Below are positions 37,001 to 50,610 of a stretch of DNA of 64,000 nt, in pieces (the first letter of the stretch is position 1; every line of letters begins with the position of its first letter). The translations under genes were made by a program, and so were the position numbers. Under the pieces are notes generated by a model. The model saw only the letters and a program-made list of their open reading frames with translations. It was not told where the DNA came from and ran no database searches. This DNA is from Platycnemis pennipes (taxonomy: Eukaryota; Arthropoda; Insecta; Odonata; Platycnemididae), in NCBI GenBank assembly GCA_933228895.1, contig OW121852.1, positions 131,187,544 to 131,251,543 on the forward strand. Direction: 5' to 3'.

Positions 37001-40000
37001 TGTTACGAACTGAATGTTTAGGTTCCTTGGATTTTGTCGCATTGAGTTTCCTCTATATCACCGAGTCTGTTTTCACTAGCCTCTAATTTTTGTCTTTTAT
37101 AGTGCAACAAAGCATCTTTTAAGTCAGGCGCGTCAGCTAGTCGACGTCAAGAAGGATGATGGTTTTGCAGCGCTTCATTTGGCAGCTCTGAATGGACACC
37201 GTGCTGTTGCGGAGACGCTGTTGACGCAAGGCCAAGCTGATGTTGACCTTCGAAACAACAGGAAGCAAACTCCTCTGTTGCTGGCCATTTCTCAGGTGCC
37301 GTCATGCGCACTACCCAGATTTTATTATTGGGTTCTATAGTGAATCACTCCTCTAGTGTTGTCCAACATTTATTTTTTGTGAAAAGTATTTTTTTACTAA
37401 TAATTTTTCACTGGTGTAATCATTTGCATTTTTATCCTTGTGGCAGTTCATTTGCTTCCCCTCTTTTGCCCCTGATCTCTTTGTTGGGCAGTTGTAATGG
37501 GTGTGTTTGGAAAATGGTTGAATGGAAAAATTAATGTGTTGTAGTTCATAGTCTTGAGAATAAGCAATCAGTGAAATCAGACTAACCTTTGAAAAAACTT
37601 TTCATTTTCATGGACGCGCGTAAATTGCTCCTCCGTCATGGACTCAGGAGGCTATACATAATGGGGAATATGCATGAAATTTGTTTCTTGAAGATTATTG
37701 ATTTACCTGATGCGAAATTCTCTCACGAATTCAAATTTATAAGCCAAAATTTTCTATGCCAGGCACAAAGATTATTAAATGCAATTAAATTGTTCCCGGA
37801 AATTGACGAAAGTCATGTGACCTGGAATGCCTTCTGACGTCACTGCACGGTATAGGTTCCATATTGCTATGAGACAGGCATTTATTTTTAAAATAAAACA
37901 GTGAATATGTTGTTTTGAGGTTTTTAGCCGTTTCCCGAACGAAACGATGGCTGAAAAATGCACATTCCGACAATTACCTTTGGTGGACTCCCTCATGGCG
38001 TCGTTCTTCTTAAAAAAAAACTAACGATTGCATAAACGTAGCTGAAATTCTTGGGCACTAAACAGGCATTATATAATTAATGGACGATTTGCTCGTTACC
38101 ATCCATACTACTTATATAAAAATCGAAATACAATTATTTATTGCATTGAACAAATGAGAAAAATACATATGTTTTCGCCAAGTATTCATTTAACAAAAGA
38201 AAAAATGGCAATTTTCCACAAGAATTTGGAAAATTCTTCTTTCTATTCTTGTGGAAAATTGCCATTTTTTCTTTCGATATGATATTCCACCAAATTAAGC
38301 CTGAAACTACTACCTTTATTCATTTAACAACGTACCTCCACACATAAACAGATAAACAACGCCCATAGTGTTACCGTGCCGTGACGTCATGCGATGACGT
38401 CGTGTTTTTAAGCTGTCGAAAAAGTACAATTTTCTAAGAGTAATATCTTTTTCATGCAATTTAATTCTTCAGCAAAATTTTCGCCAAGCACATTTTAGCT
38501 AATAAACTTCATATTCAAAGAGTTATAAAAAATAGTGCATGTTCTCCATTATGACCATGATATTTAAGTAACTACGTATTATGCAATCAAAAGTTCCCTT
38601 GTAAGTGAAGATGAGTACATTTGGGAGTTGTATTATCAGAAACAGTATTAAATTGATCAATTCAATCAAAGTAGAATCTCATTATTACAATGTTCATGGG
38701 ATCAAAAAGTAGTTAGTTCATAATATCGAACTTGATATCAATTTTTTTAGAAACATCTCCAGGGTGTCTACCAGTCGGGAAAAGTCAGGAATCTGGGAAA
38801 AAGTCGGGAATCCGGGAAAAAGTCGGGAATTTGTTAACATTGGGAAAAAATCGGGAAAAGGTCAGGAATTCGCTGAAAAATAATCAAAAATCGGGAAAAA
38901 TGGTTGCTTGCAAATCATCAGGATAAAAATTGGAACGGCAGACGAATAGCATTACGAAATGAGATATTGTTTCCCTTTTTCTTTATTTGTCATCATCACA
39001 TGGGCACCGTTTCCTGCATGCCGCCGCGTGACAAATCGGCTTGGTCGGTTGCAGGTTGAAGATCGTATACTTCCCTCCTGCCCATGAATGCTATTTCGAA
39101 AGAATGACCTTGACCGTGATTATTACAACTCTCCCAAAGATTCGGGCGATCCATAGATCGTACTCTAGTGCGATTGTGACATTTTGCGTTTTGCCATGCC
39201 TCTGAGGGTGTAACTCGATTAAATTCCACTAGAAATATTATATTTAAACCATCGCGTCCTAAGAGTCTGCGCATCATCAGAATCGGGTGGGATTAATTAA
39301 CTTTACTTTGTAGTAGGAATGTTTTCTTTCTCACATCCATTTAGTAAAGCTTACCGTTTTCCATTTTGTTATTAGCATTTCCCATTGAATTGTGTTGTTT
39401 CTATACGCAAGCATAACGTCTTCGTGAAAGAACAGAGATTAGCCCCTGGAAAGTAAAAACATTATAATACGTTTTGGTGTTTTCCCGGTGGATTAGATGA
39501 GTGATCGGATCTTCCACCGGGTCAAAGGCTCCATCTCTGCCGACGTTTCCGAAAACGACTCGTTTTCCTTCTTCAGGGCTGTGAAGATGTCCCTGGCTCA
39601 CAGCCCTGAAGATGGAAAACGAGTCGTTTTCCGAAACGTAGGCAGAGATGGAGCCTTTGACCCAGTGGAAGACCCGAGAAACTTTCACTCATCATATTAC
39701 ATTGTCGCCGACGACGCCATACCTGCCGCCGCCAATGAATATGTCGTTGGCTCCTAGATGATATACTGGAGAACTCAAAAATAGTTTTTTTTTTTAAATT
39801 CACTTTTATATTTTTGCAAAATAATTAATCTGTGAAAATATTAACATCGAATTCGTGTTCAGAGATCGCGAAAACCTTTGTGCTACAATTTTTAATGAAA
39901 CGAGAATTTTGAGTTTGTGTAAATTCAAGTAATAAAAATATTGCAAATACTTTTGTGAAAAAGTTATTAGCGAAAATATGAACATCAAATTAGCATTCAG

Positions 40001-43000
40001 CGACTTAGGAAATTTTTTTTTCGCATTTATCATGATGTTTTAAATAAGAGTTAATTTAAGTAAAAAATTGCAAAACATTTTGCGAAAAAATTAGTACACA
40101 AAAGTTTTGAATCTGAATTCATATTTAGCAACCTTGAAAACCTATATCGACCGAATTTCATATAAATTGAACATTTTTTAATCCAAAATACCAATTATTA
40201 GGGATCCTGCACCGCTGTGCAGCGTGCCGCCTCGCATTCCTCAAAAACAGCCGTGAATGTCACGGTACAGTCCATTTCAAGTATACGGCATTTTAATTTC
40301 TAGTACGAGTTTAATCATGAATGAAGTAGATAAGGTGCTGTGCTTGTGCTTTTAATAATGTGGATATAATAAGATGGCCAATTCCAAGTGAAAAATTAGA
40401 CAGGACTGGGCATTGAACTATTGACTGTCGCGATGACACATTAGTTAGCCTTTTTGGTCTGGAATTTAAAAATTTTTGTCTTGAAAAGTCTTGAAAAAGT
40501 CTTGAATTTCTTTTTCATATATGTATTAGTAGACACCATGATCTCTTATATTTCTGCTATCTGCTATATTTCCGGTCAGTTCAATCTGCCATGTGTTATA
40601 TCTGTGCTGTAGAATGATTTCAGATGTGTAAGTATGCTCATGATAAAGAAAAAATAGAAAAATAACTTACTATGGCACTTAATTGCTGAACCCCCATTGG
40701 TGTTATTTTTAATGCATTGAGAAAATATTGGATGTGGGATTAGGTTTCTGCCCCTTTTTATGAGTGACATCAGTAGTTCTGATTGCTTATTCATTGAAAT
40801 AATAATACATGCATGTATTTGAAAGGTGTGTCAGTAAACTTGAAAATTCAGTTGTTGACATCCGTAAAGCATTAACAATAATCATTATCATCACATTGAC
40901 ATTGTCAATGTGCATTCTAACCAAGGAAGATTTGCAGGAAGCCATGTTGCATTACTTTATTCCAAAGAAAGTGCAAAAATGCATTTTTTGCTCATAGATA
41001 TTTAGTGTTGTTGCTCCATCAAGTACAAATGTGTAAAGAATAGTTTTGATGATTCAAAAAAATGCAATGTGAAATGTAGAGATGGGATAACTAGCAGATT
41101 TCTGGAATTCAAATATCAAATTTGATTATTAATCATACCTCGAATATTCAAATACCTCAAATATTGAATACATAGAATATGTTCTTGTTTACCAGTTACC
41201 TAGATGTTTACCAGTGACTAGAATATTAGATTTTATTCTGCTAATTTATTTGTTAGCCGTTGAAGTAAAAAGCTGCAATGCGATTAAATAAAAATATTTG
41301 ATTCTGGTTTTAAACTTTCAAATACAGTAGACTCCCATTATTACAAACAACGTTATTACAAAGTTTTGTGATTACGAAACAAAGTCGTTATTCCCAATCA
41401 AAGGGTATTCCAAGGTATGGTAAGAGAAATGATATTATGAAATTTGCAATATCACGAAATTATGAACCTTAGTCATGGTCCCCATAGAACAAAAACTTAA
41501 TTTCGAATTTTGACGCATGAAAAACAGCATTCATGCAAGCATCCACAACTCTGCTTTTATAAATGTTGAAGCATTGCCACGTGTGGTGTGCCCAAAAACT
41601 AAAGAGCCCCCATTTAAGGAGGTTCCGTCGTGACTCCACGATTCAAAATCCCTTAAAAAGAGCTATGTTATTTTATGAATAAATACCGATCCAGAAAAAC
41701 ACCTATAAATCTAAGCCTAAACATGGTGGAAAATCATCTATAGGGTGATTATGCATACACAATAATTGTGTGAGTATGCTATTATATAGCATGTTGTAGT
41801 ATGATTCTATTTTTTAAAAGTTCTTTCAACTCATTTTGAGTTCGAAACATGGCTGACGTGTTGTTGCCACATTTAATTTACAAAGTGAGAATACATGCTC
41901 AATCCCGCTAATACGTATTCTAAAATAGTTTAAATATTTTCTTGCTTAGTTTTAAACTATTCCCTTGCAAATAAAACTCTTTGTTTTGAATTTTATTAAT
42001 ATTGATATTTTTTTAAACTTTTGGCAACAATGACGCTGCTACCATTTGGAAGCATTTGTATTAATTACACCATGTCAATAACCAATGAAATATTTAAATT
42101 ACATAAAAAATATAAGGACTTTAGTTAGGTATATTCCTAAATTAAGTTGCTAAATAAGCTTTCAAGCACATTCCGTCACAAATACCTTTTCAATGATAAC
42201 AACATACTGGAGCAACACTTTCATGTAACTAAGGCTTTTCTGCTTTTTTTCGAGCAAATATTTATTAATATCAATTTAACAAGAGTGGTAAGGCGAGAAC
42301 TTTTTTACAATGCGAAATTCTACGTAAAATTGCGCATCTTATATTAGTTTTTCGTCAAAACGACATTTCTCTTCACCTTATTAATCTGCAAATTTTACTG
42401 CAAAAGTGACGCTATGCCATATAACCACATATAAAATTGCTGATTTTCAACACCTTTTTTATTCAAATGGATGGATGGAAAGGCCTCATTATTTTATTGC
42501 CAATCGATAGAAGGGCCAAGAAATGTTGTGTCCTGAAATTTTCACAAAAATGACATCTACTTCGTAATTCGGTGGAGCCTCCTTAAACAATGGATACTTT
42601 ACATGAAATAATGAGAGCTTCTAATTTGGCTTAATTGAAAATGTCCAAAATGTCGTTTTCCATAATTAATTTGGTATTTGGATTTTCTAGTCTTCGGACA
42701 TTTTCAATGGATACTTTGCATAAGCTGCTATTTGGCTGGATTAGTTAGCCTGGGTTAGTGATCTTCAGGGGGGCTGTAGAAGAAGGAGGAGGGAGGGGGG
42801 GGGGGGGGGGGAAGATGAGGAAGACTACCTTTCTGTTTAATTTTTTTTTATCGCAGTCCATTTTCGCCCTCTTTTGGTCTGTTCCCCTGTTGCATGTGGA
42901 CTGTCATTGACTGCTGTTTCAATGTGTGTGCGTGTCACAGGGTCACTGCTCGGTCGTGGAATTACTGGTGTCCTCTGGAGGTGCCTGCGTGAATGCGGAA

Positions 43001-46000
43001 GATGAAGATGGGGACATTGGCCTGCACCTGGCGCTGATGAAGCAGGCTTCAATAACCAATGAAATCAATGAACATGAAGCTCCAATCATTCATGGGGTAA
43101 GTTATCAGTTAAGTGTATTTACATTACTTATGGAATTAACATAAGTAGTTTGCCTGCCTGGAAATCCTGGATATACTGTCGAGCCCATTTATATCATATG
43201 CCACATGCTTGGAATTTTATTGTGGCCTTGTAGAAATGTACTTCACATATTGGATGACCACCCTTGATATAATTCAATTCAATTTTTATTAGTCCCAGGA
43301 CTTTACATTGTAAAATATATGACAAGTCAAAACAAAAAATACATACACATTCAAAATCATACACTTCCGTGGTCGACAAATTCCTCCAGAAACTGATTTT
43401 TGCTATAATAGCCTTTGTTTGCCAGAAAGAGTTTCAGATTAAACTTGAAATTTACCCTCGTAGGTGCATTTTTTTAAGGTTGGAGGCAGAGCGTTGTAAA
43501 CCTTGGTAGCCATGTGAAAGGGGCTCTTATTGTACATGGCGGTAGAGTGGCAGTACATATGTACATCCCCACTATGGCGAGTGGTACGTCCATGCACTTG
43601 ACCATTGGTAGTAAGGTCTTTTATATTATCTCTGACATACATACACAAGTGATACATATATATACCTACTTAGAACGTAACTTTAGGAGTTTTAATTCCT
43701 TAAGGCGAATGGTGAGTGGCCTATGGTGTGAATCTCCCCTGCCAAGATGGAACCACAGTCGATGACTGTCAGCGCTCCATGACACTAACTAAGTGACCTG
43801 ACGATTCCCAAATATGGCCTTGGTCTCCCCTCGGACACCGGCTGCACCCTCCCCTACATCGCCCATACCCTTGCCCCACTCCTAACATTGCAACATCGCA
43901 GCAGTTTTACAATGTCTCGCTCGGACTGCGTCTAGCCAGAATATCTCGCCTCGGCTGCCTCTGGCGTGAACCGGCAACCCACCCACCCTTTTCCTTTTCT
44001 GTGGGAACTGGGAAGCCGTCGCAAGCATTGGTCATTATTCTTTATTCATCGTTTTCTGCAATATATTTTTCACTATTTGTATCGGAAGAAGACTGCATGA
44101 TGACTGGCGAAAAGATAGTCCTAAAAATAGAGCAATGCGGCGAAAGCCTCGAATCCCAAGGATGTTCATCAGAAGCCACTGGGTAGCCTCGAAAACAATC
44201 CACATCGCTCTTACTAAATGAAAAATATTCTACAGCACCTGGTAAGTTAGGAAATAAGACGAGTTCAAGAGGTCGGCAGGAGAGAAATTAGGAATTTTCT
44301 TTCCAGCAGCGCATCACACATCAACATTGCTATGAAAACATTTATCATAGTTTTTTAACAGACTAAAGGTAGGATTTCACAAAGCATCTCCATTCACTGT
44401 CAACCCCCTCATCTCGGCGTATTTTTTTTGCATCCGCACCACTTTCCAACACCCCTCATCTGACATGCTTCACAACCCTCTTCTCCTTTTTCCAAGCATT
44501 CCACCCTCAGGAGCTATCTTCAACATCCTCTCGCCACCTATTACCTACTCGCCCCAGTGACATGCTTTGTCATATCCTGATTTCCAAATATCTTCCCTCC
44601 CCCAATGTCCACTGAATCCGCTTTAATTTTCTTTTCGCTCCATCCTACGAAGATGACGGCACGAAAGATGTCTGAATCACTTTTCAGGTGGCGAGCCTGA
44701 ATGGTATGTTATAACATACTAATGTGTGCTAAATACTTGCTTCTATCTTCTATACTGAAGTGTCATACGTTAAGTTACTTCAGGACGGATTTCAAAAAGG
44801 AGTCCGTGTTTTGTTCCCTCTGTAAAAGAGCGCAGCTTATTCTAGGCAAAATTGGAATAAAATACTAATGAACAGAGTAAAAAAGGCTTCAGGTGGGCAT
44901 TCCTTGATATCAAATCGGCTGTAACAGAACTCGAGTGACATGCAGAATAGTAAAACGGGTAGTAGAGAGTAGAGTGATAGGAGCAAAGTTCTCACGCGGA
45001 TCATATTCCGGCCAGAATAATTGGACCCGATGGAATATTACGCCCTGCATTCGATGCTTGCAGAAACCCCTTGACCTGCTCAGAAGGGGCTGCGGGGCAT
45101 ATGTTCTACTCGTAGCAAAATTCAATAAAAAACTTTCACAACTAATTACTGTCAGGAGTAAAACCTGGATGTTTTCACATAAAAGCTTGGCCAGTAACAG
45201 CAGCAGAATAGAGAACATTGGAAGCGATGGAAATGAGTGGTGTTGTAGAAGATTAATGAAGATCAAACGTACAGACTGAAATACGAATAAAGAAGTTGTA
45301 CGAAGAGTTGGGGAAAGACGTTTTCTGTAGATGATTTGCATTAGGAGATAATCTCATCGGACATACTATGAGGCATAACAGCCTCATGATGACAATCATT
45401 GAAGGAATAGTAGATGGATAGAATTACCACAGAAGGCCAAGGATAGATCATCGTGAGCAAATAAATGGATACGCTAAGGTAAGAAAGATGAGGGAGTAAA
45501 GAGGTTCGTTGAGAAGAGTGCAGATTGTAGAGCTACAGCATAGGTACCAATTTTCGGATTGATGGCTGCTAATGACTTAGGAGTAATTCGGTGCATTAAC
45601 ATGAATTTCCTATTCTTGAGCCAACATTGCCGGTTGTATCGTGTAATTGAAAGTTTAAACATTTTATAGATGGCAATAATAAATGTACTTTAACACTATT
45701 CAAACTTTTATTTCCGGTTCTCTTATTTCCATAGATCGGAAAAGTCGGGGGTCAATTATTTCGGGAAGCAAAGCTTTATTATACAATTAAAGAAATTTGT
45801 TCTCCATGCGATTCTTCCAGAATTCACCATTCCGGAAGATTATTTGGATTTTGCAGTCCATAGGAGTCCACACCATAAAATTACAAAAGGAATATCGGGA
45901 AACATGTAATTGTCCCTGAATTTCGTAGTAATAATTATGGTTTAAAACCATTGGTTTTCTTGAGTTTAAGATCCTCATCCAAGCAAAAACACTTTATTTC

Positions 46001-49000
46001 CTCAGCTGCCTGTTTTAATGTCATATGTTCCGATGATATTGGACATTTTACTTCAATGATGCTGCATCAATTGTTTTTCCATCAGGCGAGGCTGCTAGGA
46101 AACAGTGTCCGGGATCAACAAAAAGGCCACATGGAAACTCTGCTACCCGTTAACTCCTCATATTTCTTAATCGCATAAATTCATTTAGGCTACCGTATCT
46201 CATTGTATCATTTTCAGATGACTGGGCATAAAACTTTTCTTTTCTTTGTCTTTTCACAAGTGATTTTCCCTTCTCCTACAAATAACACCAAAATTTGATT
46301 ACGTCAATCTATTGTCTTTCATCAAACCATTGCTCACATTCGGTTTGGACCCGCGTCTCTCTCTCTAGAGCTTCTATTGACCCCTCAACCGTCAATTTCT
46401 TTATCAGCTCTTCGATTTCTACATCCATTTGCTATTGGTCCATGTCCAATTTCTGACAGAACTCTCCATAATCCTTAGTTTCTTTTGCCTCATAAATTTC
46501 CCTAACTTTCCTCTTAGGCTTTTTTGCAAGACACCTCCTAGTTGACTGTTAGCGTTTAGGCCTTCGCTCGCCAAGTCTGTGTATACTTTTGAAAGGGCTT
46601 CTTCCACATATCATTTTCTACGCAGAATAATTCCACCCTGGTCCCAGCTGAAAATCAAGCCCCTGCACCCTGCACACGATGAGCATACAAACTACTTTTT
46701 CCGCGGTTCACTTGCTTGCCTCCCATAAACTTAGCCACTAACGACAAAATTCTCGGCCAGATTACTAGTGTCAATCATGGCTAGCATAATTGATTTCCAT
46801 ACCTAGGGTTTTAATAATTCGTTGACTCTTTCCAGGGCACCCATCTCCTTGTCGTTGAAAATGTTTTCCCTCCCCTCCTGATCATTGCAGTTATATACTT
46901 TGCAATTCGAGTGCTGTTGAATACGCGAAGCGGCCCGTTTTTTAGATCCTCAACTAGTGAGTTGCAGCCATATTTTTCTTTTACTTTCTTTTGTTAGAAA
47001 TAGTTTCAATTCAGGGTGTTCATCCAGAATTTTGAAGATGGATTTTGTATAACATGTAACCTCGTGACTAGAACAATCACTTTTCTTAACCAGTTTCCCA
47101 CATGGAACGGATTCACGCACCTTTTCAAAAGCACTCGAATCACCACTGCCTACGAGGAAATGGTATTGAAAGAAAAGTAATTGCATCTCCTCGCTCTATC
47201 GAAATGCCTGAACAGACATGTCAGCTTCCATGCCACGTGTAGATCCACTTATGGTGACCAACAACTATATTTGAAGAAAATAAGGGAGATTTCCATATTC
47301 TTGGCCAAAAATAAGGGAGATTTAGAACACGGCAAAATTTCATAACAAAAAAGAAAAAAGCTATGCAGTTCTTGTAAACAAAATTAAAGAGAACTTTATT
47401 TTATACTTTGAGAAGGCCTAAATATATTTTGCGGCAGATTTTGCTTCATAAAATAGTTTGCCATCACTTTTTTTTAGTGTTATTAGATTTAAAATTCAAT
47501 TTACATTTTGTTATGATTACCGGGGGTTTTACTAATTATATAATTAGTAATTACAAAAAAAAACAAAAATAATGCAGGAATATAGGACGTGGCGATTCCA
47601 GGCTGAAGATAACTCTCTCAGAAAGTACCACGGTTTACTCATCGGATTTAATTGGAACAAACATTGCGTCTCTTGCAATGTAAAATAATATCGCTAACAA
47701 TTAAATGACTTTTAGAAAAGTGACGGCTACATTTTCGCATTCGTATGTTAAGATGAAACTGATGAAACCACTGTCTAAACATACTGTGGTGAAACAGTCA
47801 AATCAGCCATGGACAACAATTATACTTAAATCTCAAATGTTTAATCTGTTCCGGTGAGGCTAGGTCATTAGCAGAAACACGTATTTTTCTGAGAATCGGT
47901 TTGATGAAAACAAAAAAACGTACAAAATCTGAAGAATTGGTTCATTGTAGTCGTCCTCAACCAAATAATTACTTCGCTTGCCATTTCCTCAGACTCCCGG
48001 CAGACCTTTTCTTTCGTTTTGCAGATGAGAATAGACCACGTCTTTCTTACTTCGAGGATGGCCCTTTCTGGCAGTTTCCATGATAATCTTTTTTTCAGAG
48101 ATAATTTAAATCGAAGAAATTAATTGTAAATTATTTCTTGACTCACTGAATGTAGAAAAATTGCTTGAAAGATTTACGCAAATATTAGGCAATTGGAAAT
48201 AGCTCTCGATACGAAAAGTCGAGACGGACTGAGAGCAACGAAGAGGGACGCATAACCTTTCGACATCCTGCGCGCTGTCCTCTTCTCAGCAAAAACACAA
48301 GGTTGCAAGATTTGTCTTTCGTTCGTCCCTCCCCTTAAACGCCTCCAGCAGCATGGCCCTCATCCCTCCAGCGGCATCTCTCCCTCCCCTCCCTCATCGC
48401 TCCTCGGGTGCTTCGTAATGGTTCCCTGATTTCGCCGCAAGTGACGCTCCTAGCAGCGCGTTTTTAGCGACTTCTAATTATTCTAATTACTAGTTATTAC
48501 CTTCTCATAATATTATTTAGAAAATTGGAATTGATTAGTGAAGAAACTCGAAAACTTCGTAGTTTTTCGATTTTTATAAATAACAACGCATTCTGCCATT
48601 TTGGTAATTTTTTATCATGTTTTTTAATTTTTTGCAAAATGTAAAAAGCAAAAAAGAATTTCATTGGCCAAAAAAAGTTGATGGTGAAAGATTCATGTCA
48701 ATAACTTTATTTGCCTAGCTGCGAGAAGAAAAACCGTTTCAGGGGCAGTCACCATTGGCCTTAAGATAGGGTTTACAAGATTTCCAAGGGGTATCCTTGC
48801 TATATACCTTATACTTCTTTTTTGTATTGAGATAGCTACGAAATCTAGGCGATGATCCCCAGAAAATAATTCCAAAGGACAAATGGGCTTGAAAATAACC
48901 ATAATAGACCATTTTCTGCACATTTGAATAAACAATACCCACAAGATTCCTCCAATTTTAGCCAGGGTAGAGCATAGGGTATTGATATGGGTCTCCCAGT

Positions 49001-50579
49001 TAAGGGAATCATCAATAGCTAAACCTAGAAACCATTGTACCATTTACCCTCTCTATGGGCTGACCGTTTAAGAATACCTCCTTACTTTGGCACTTCCTAC
49101 TTTTTTTTAAATTGAATGTAATTAGTTTTCTTAACATTTACAGAGAGTTTATTAAGGCTAAACCACTTTTCTAGGAGTAATAATGAACTCTCCAGCTTGG
49201 TTTGCTGCAGCTTAGGATCCCTGTGGCTCATTGCTAAAGGTATATCATCAGCATATAATCCAATATCATTGATTTTAATAAACCTCGGCAAATCATTTAA
49301 GTATAATAAGAATAAGAGCGGCCCCAAAATACTGCCCTGTGGTACCCCTACATTTATTATTTCTGTGGGTGATAAGTAGTTTACAACAATTTTGTTGATG
49401 CCTGTACCCTCAACCTCTACCATCTGTTGCCTATCCTTTAGATATAATTGCAGCCATTTACCCCTGATCTCATGACTTGGGAATTGCTATCCGTACATCA
49501 GTTGAACAGTGTATATTTATTATTCCCAGGGTGGTTCAATGCACGGCAAAGTGCACATATCCATTTAATGTTGCTGCTCACCATTTGGTGATTACTACAC
49601 TTGGACCAATACCACTTTTTCCGATACCAAACCAATACCTCGGTACCAGTGGCTGATACCAATAGTATTATTTGCCGATAGCCTACTAGCCAACTGATGC
49701 GGAAGGAAACCCAGAGTAATGCAGAGATTATTGCCGATACCTAGAGCTGGTGAAAAATTGAGAATAAAATTCCTGAATTTCAGTGAATAAAATAGTGGAT
49801 TTCGTCACAAAAAAGCGGTAAATAAATGAAATTTCGTGAAAAAATGTTTATTCGAAAATATTTTAAAACACAATAAAACATTCACAATAAGTGATATTTA
49901 TGCAAATTTTTATGTAATATTAAAGAAAAAGGTCATCAAGGCTTGTTTGAATAATACAACAATAGAAAGGAAAATAAATTATTGGTTCTTAACCACATGA
50001 CTCTCTCACCCTGAAGATGATGGATGAGTCGTCCGTTGAAACGTTGGTTTTGTATAAATATTTAACCCGGTGGAAAGCCCGAGAATACTTTACCAAATTA
50101 TGTTTTTATAATTCTTCAACTCTGAGTGAGTATACTGTTTTAACTCTAAAGACAACATTAACACCAAAGATAAATGTGGTGTGTTTAAGTGATATGTACT
50201 GGGATACAAATGGCTGTAATTGTTTTTATGACAAACAGGATGTAACTTTAGGGATAGGAAAAAAGAACATTTTAAATCTTTTATTAATTGTGACAGCAAA
50301 TCTGTTTTAAACAGTCATTTATGTAATTCTAGTCATGCGTTTGATTTTAAAGTTGCAGTTTTACGTGCATGTGACAAAGGAGTGAAGCTGGATTTCATTG
50401 AGAACTTTGAAATCTTGACACAGGCCAAAAATTATGGCAAGAGGTTACTCAGAAAGGTGGTCCCATTGCATAATTCTCCTCTTTACATAGTTCCCATCCC
50501 TTTCCCAAGAGAATGTTATGCTGCCACTCAGCCACATGATCCAAACAGAACTTCATTGCCCACTTACCTTAGTCATCCT

Positions 50580-50610
<31 letters not shown>

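Larger units (their letters stand above)
39484..39690. repeat. Palindrome formed by two hammerhead-like units
   Basis: 39500-39585 read in reverse complement matches 39598-39685: both have GAAGATGGAAAACGAGTCGT-like cores, GAAACGT(C/A)GGCAGAGATGGA and CC(G/A)GTGGAAGA. The centre is the short spacer around 39586-39596. Confidence 0.85.
38760..40540. mobile_element. CAGGGTGTC element with 5-bp target duplication
   Basis: The ends CAGGGTGTCTAC and GTAGACACCATG are flanked by ATCTC (38755-38759 and 40541-40545). Subterminal GGGAAAAGTCGGGAAT repeats at 38775-38900 and TCTTGAAAAGTCTTG repeats at 40478-40510 mark the ends. An inverted pair of hammerhead-like units lies inside. No transposase recognised. 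Confidence 0.8.

Noticed and set aside
44910..45341. 143-codon - strand frame
   Set aside because: The opposite strand carries a LINE polymerase remnant at 45160-45470; this frame is its shadow.
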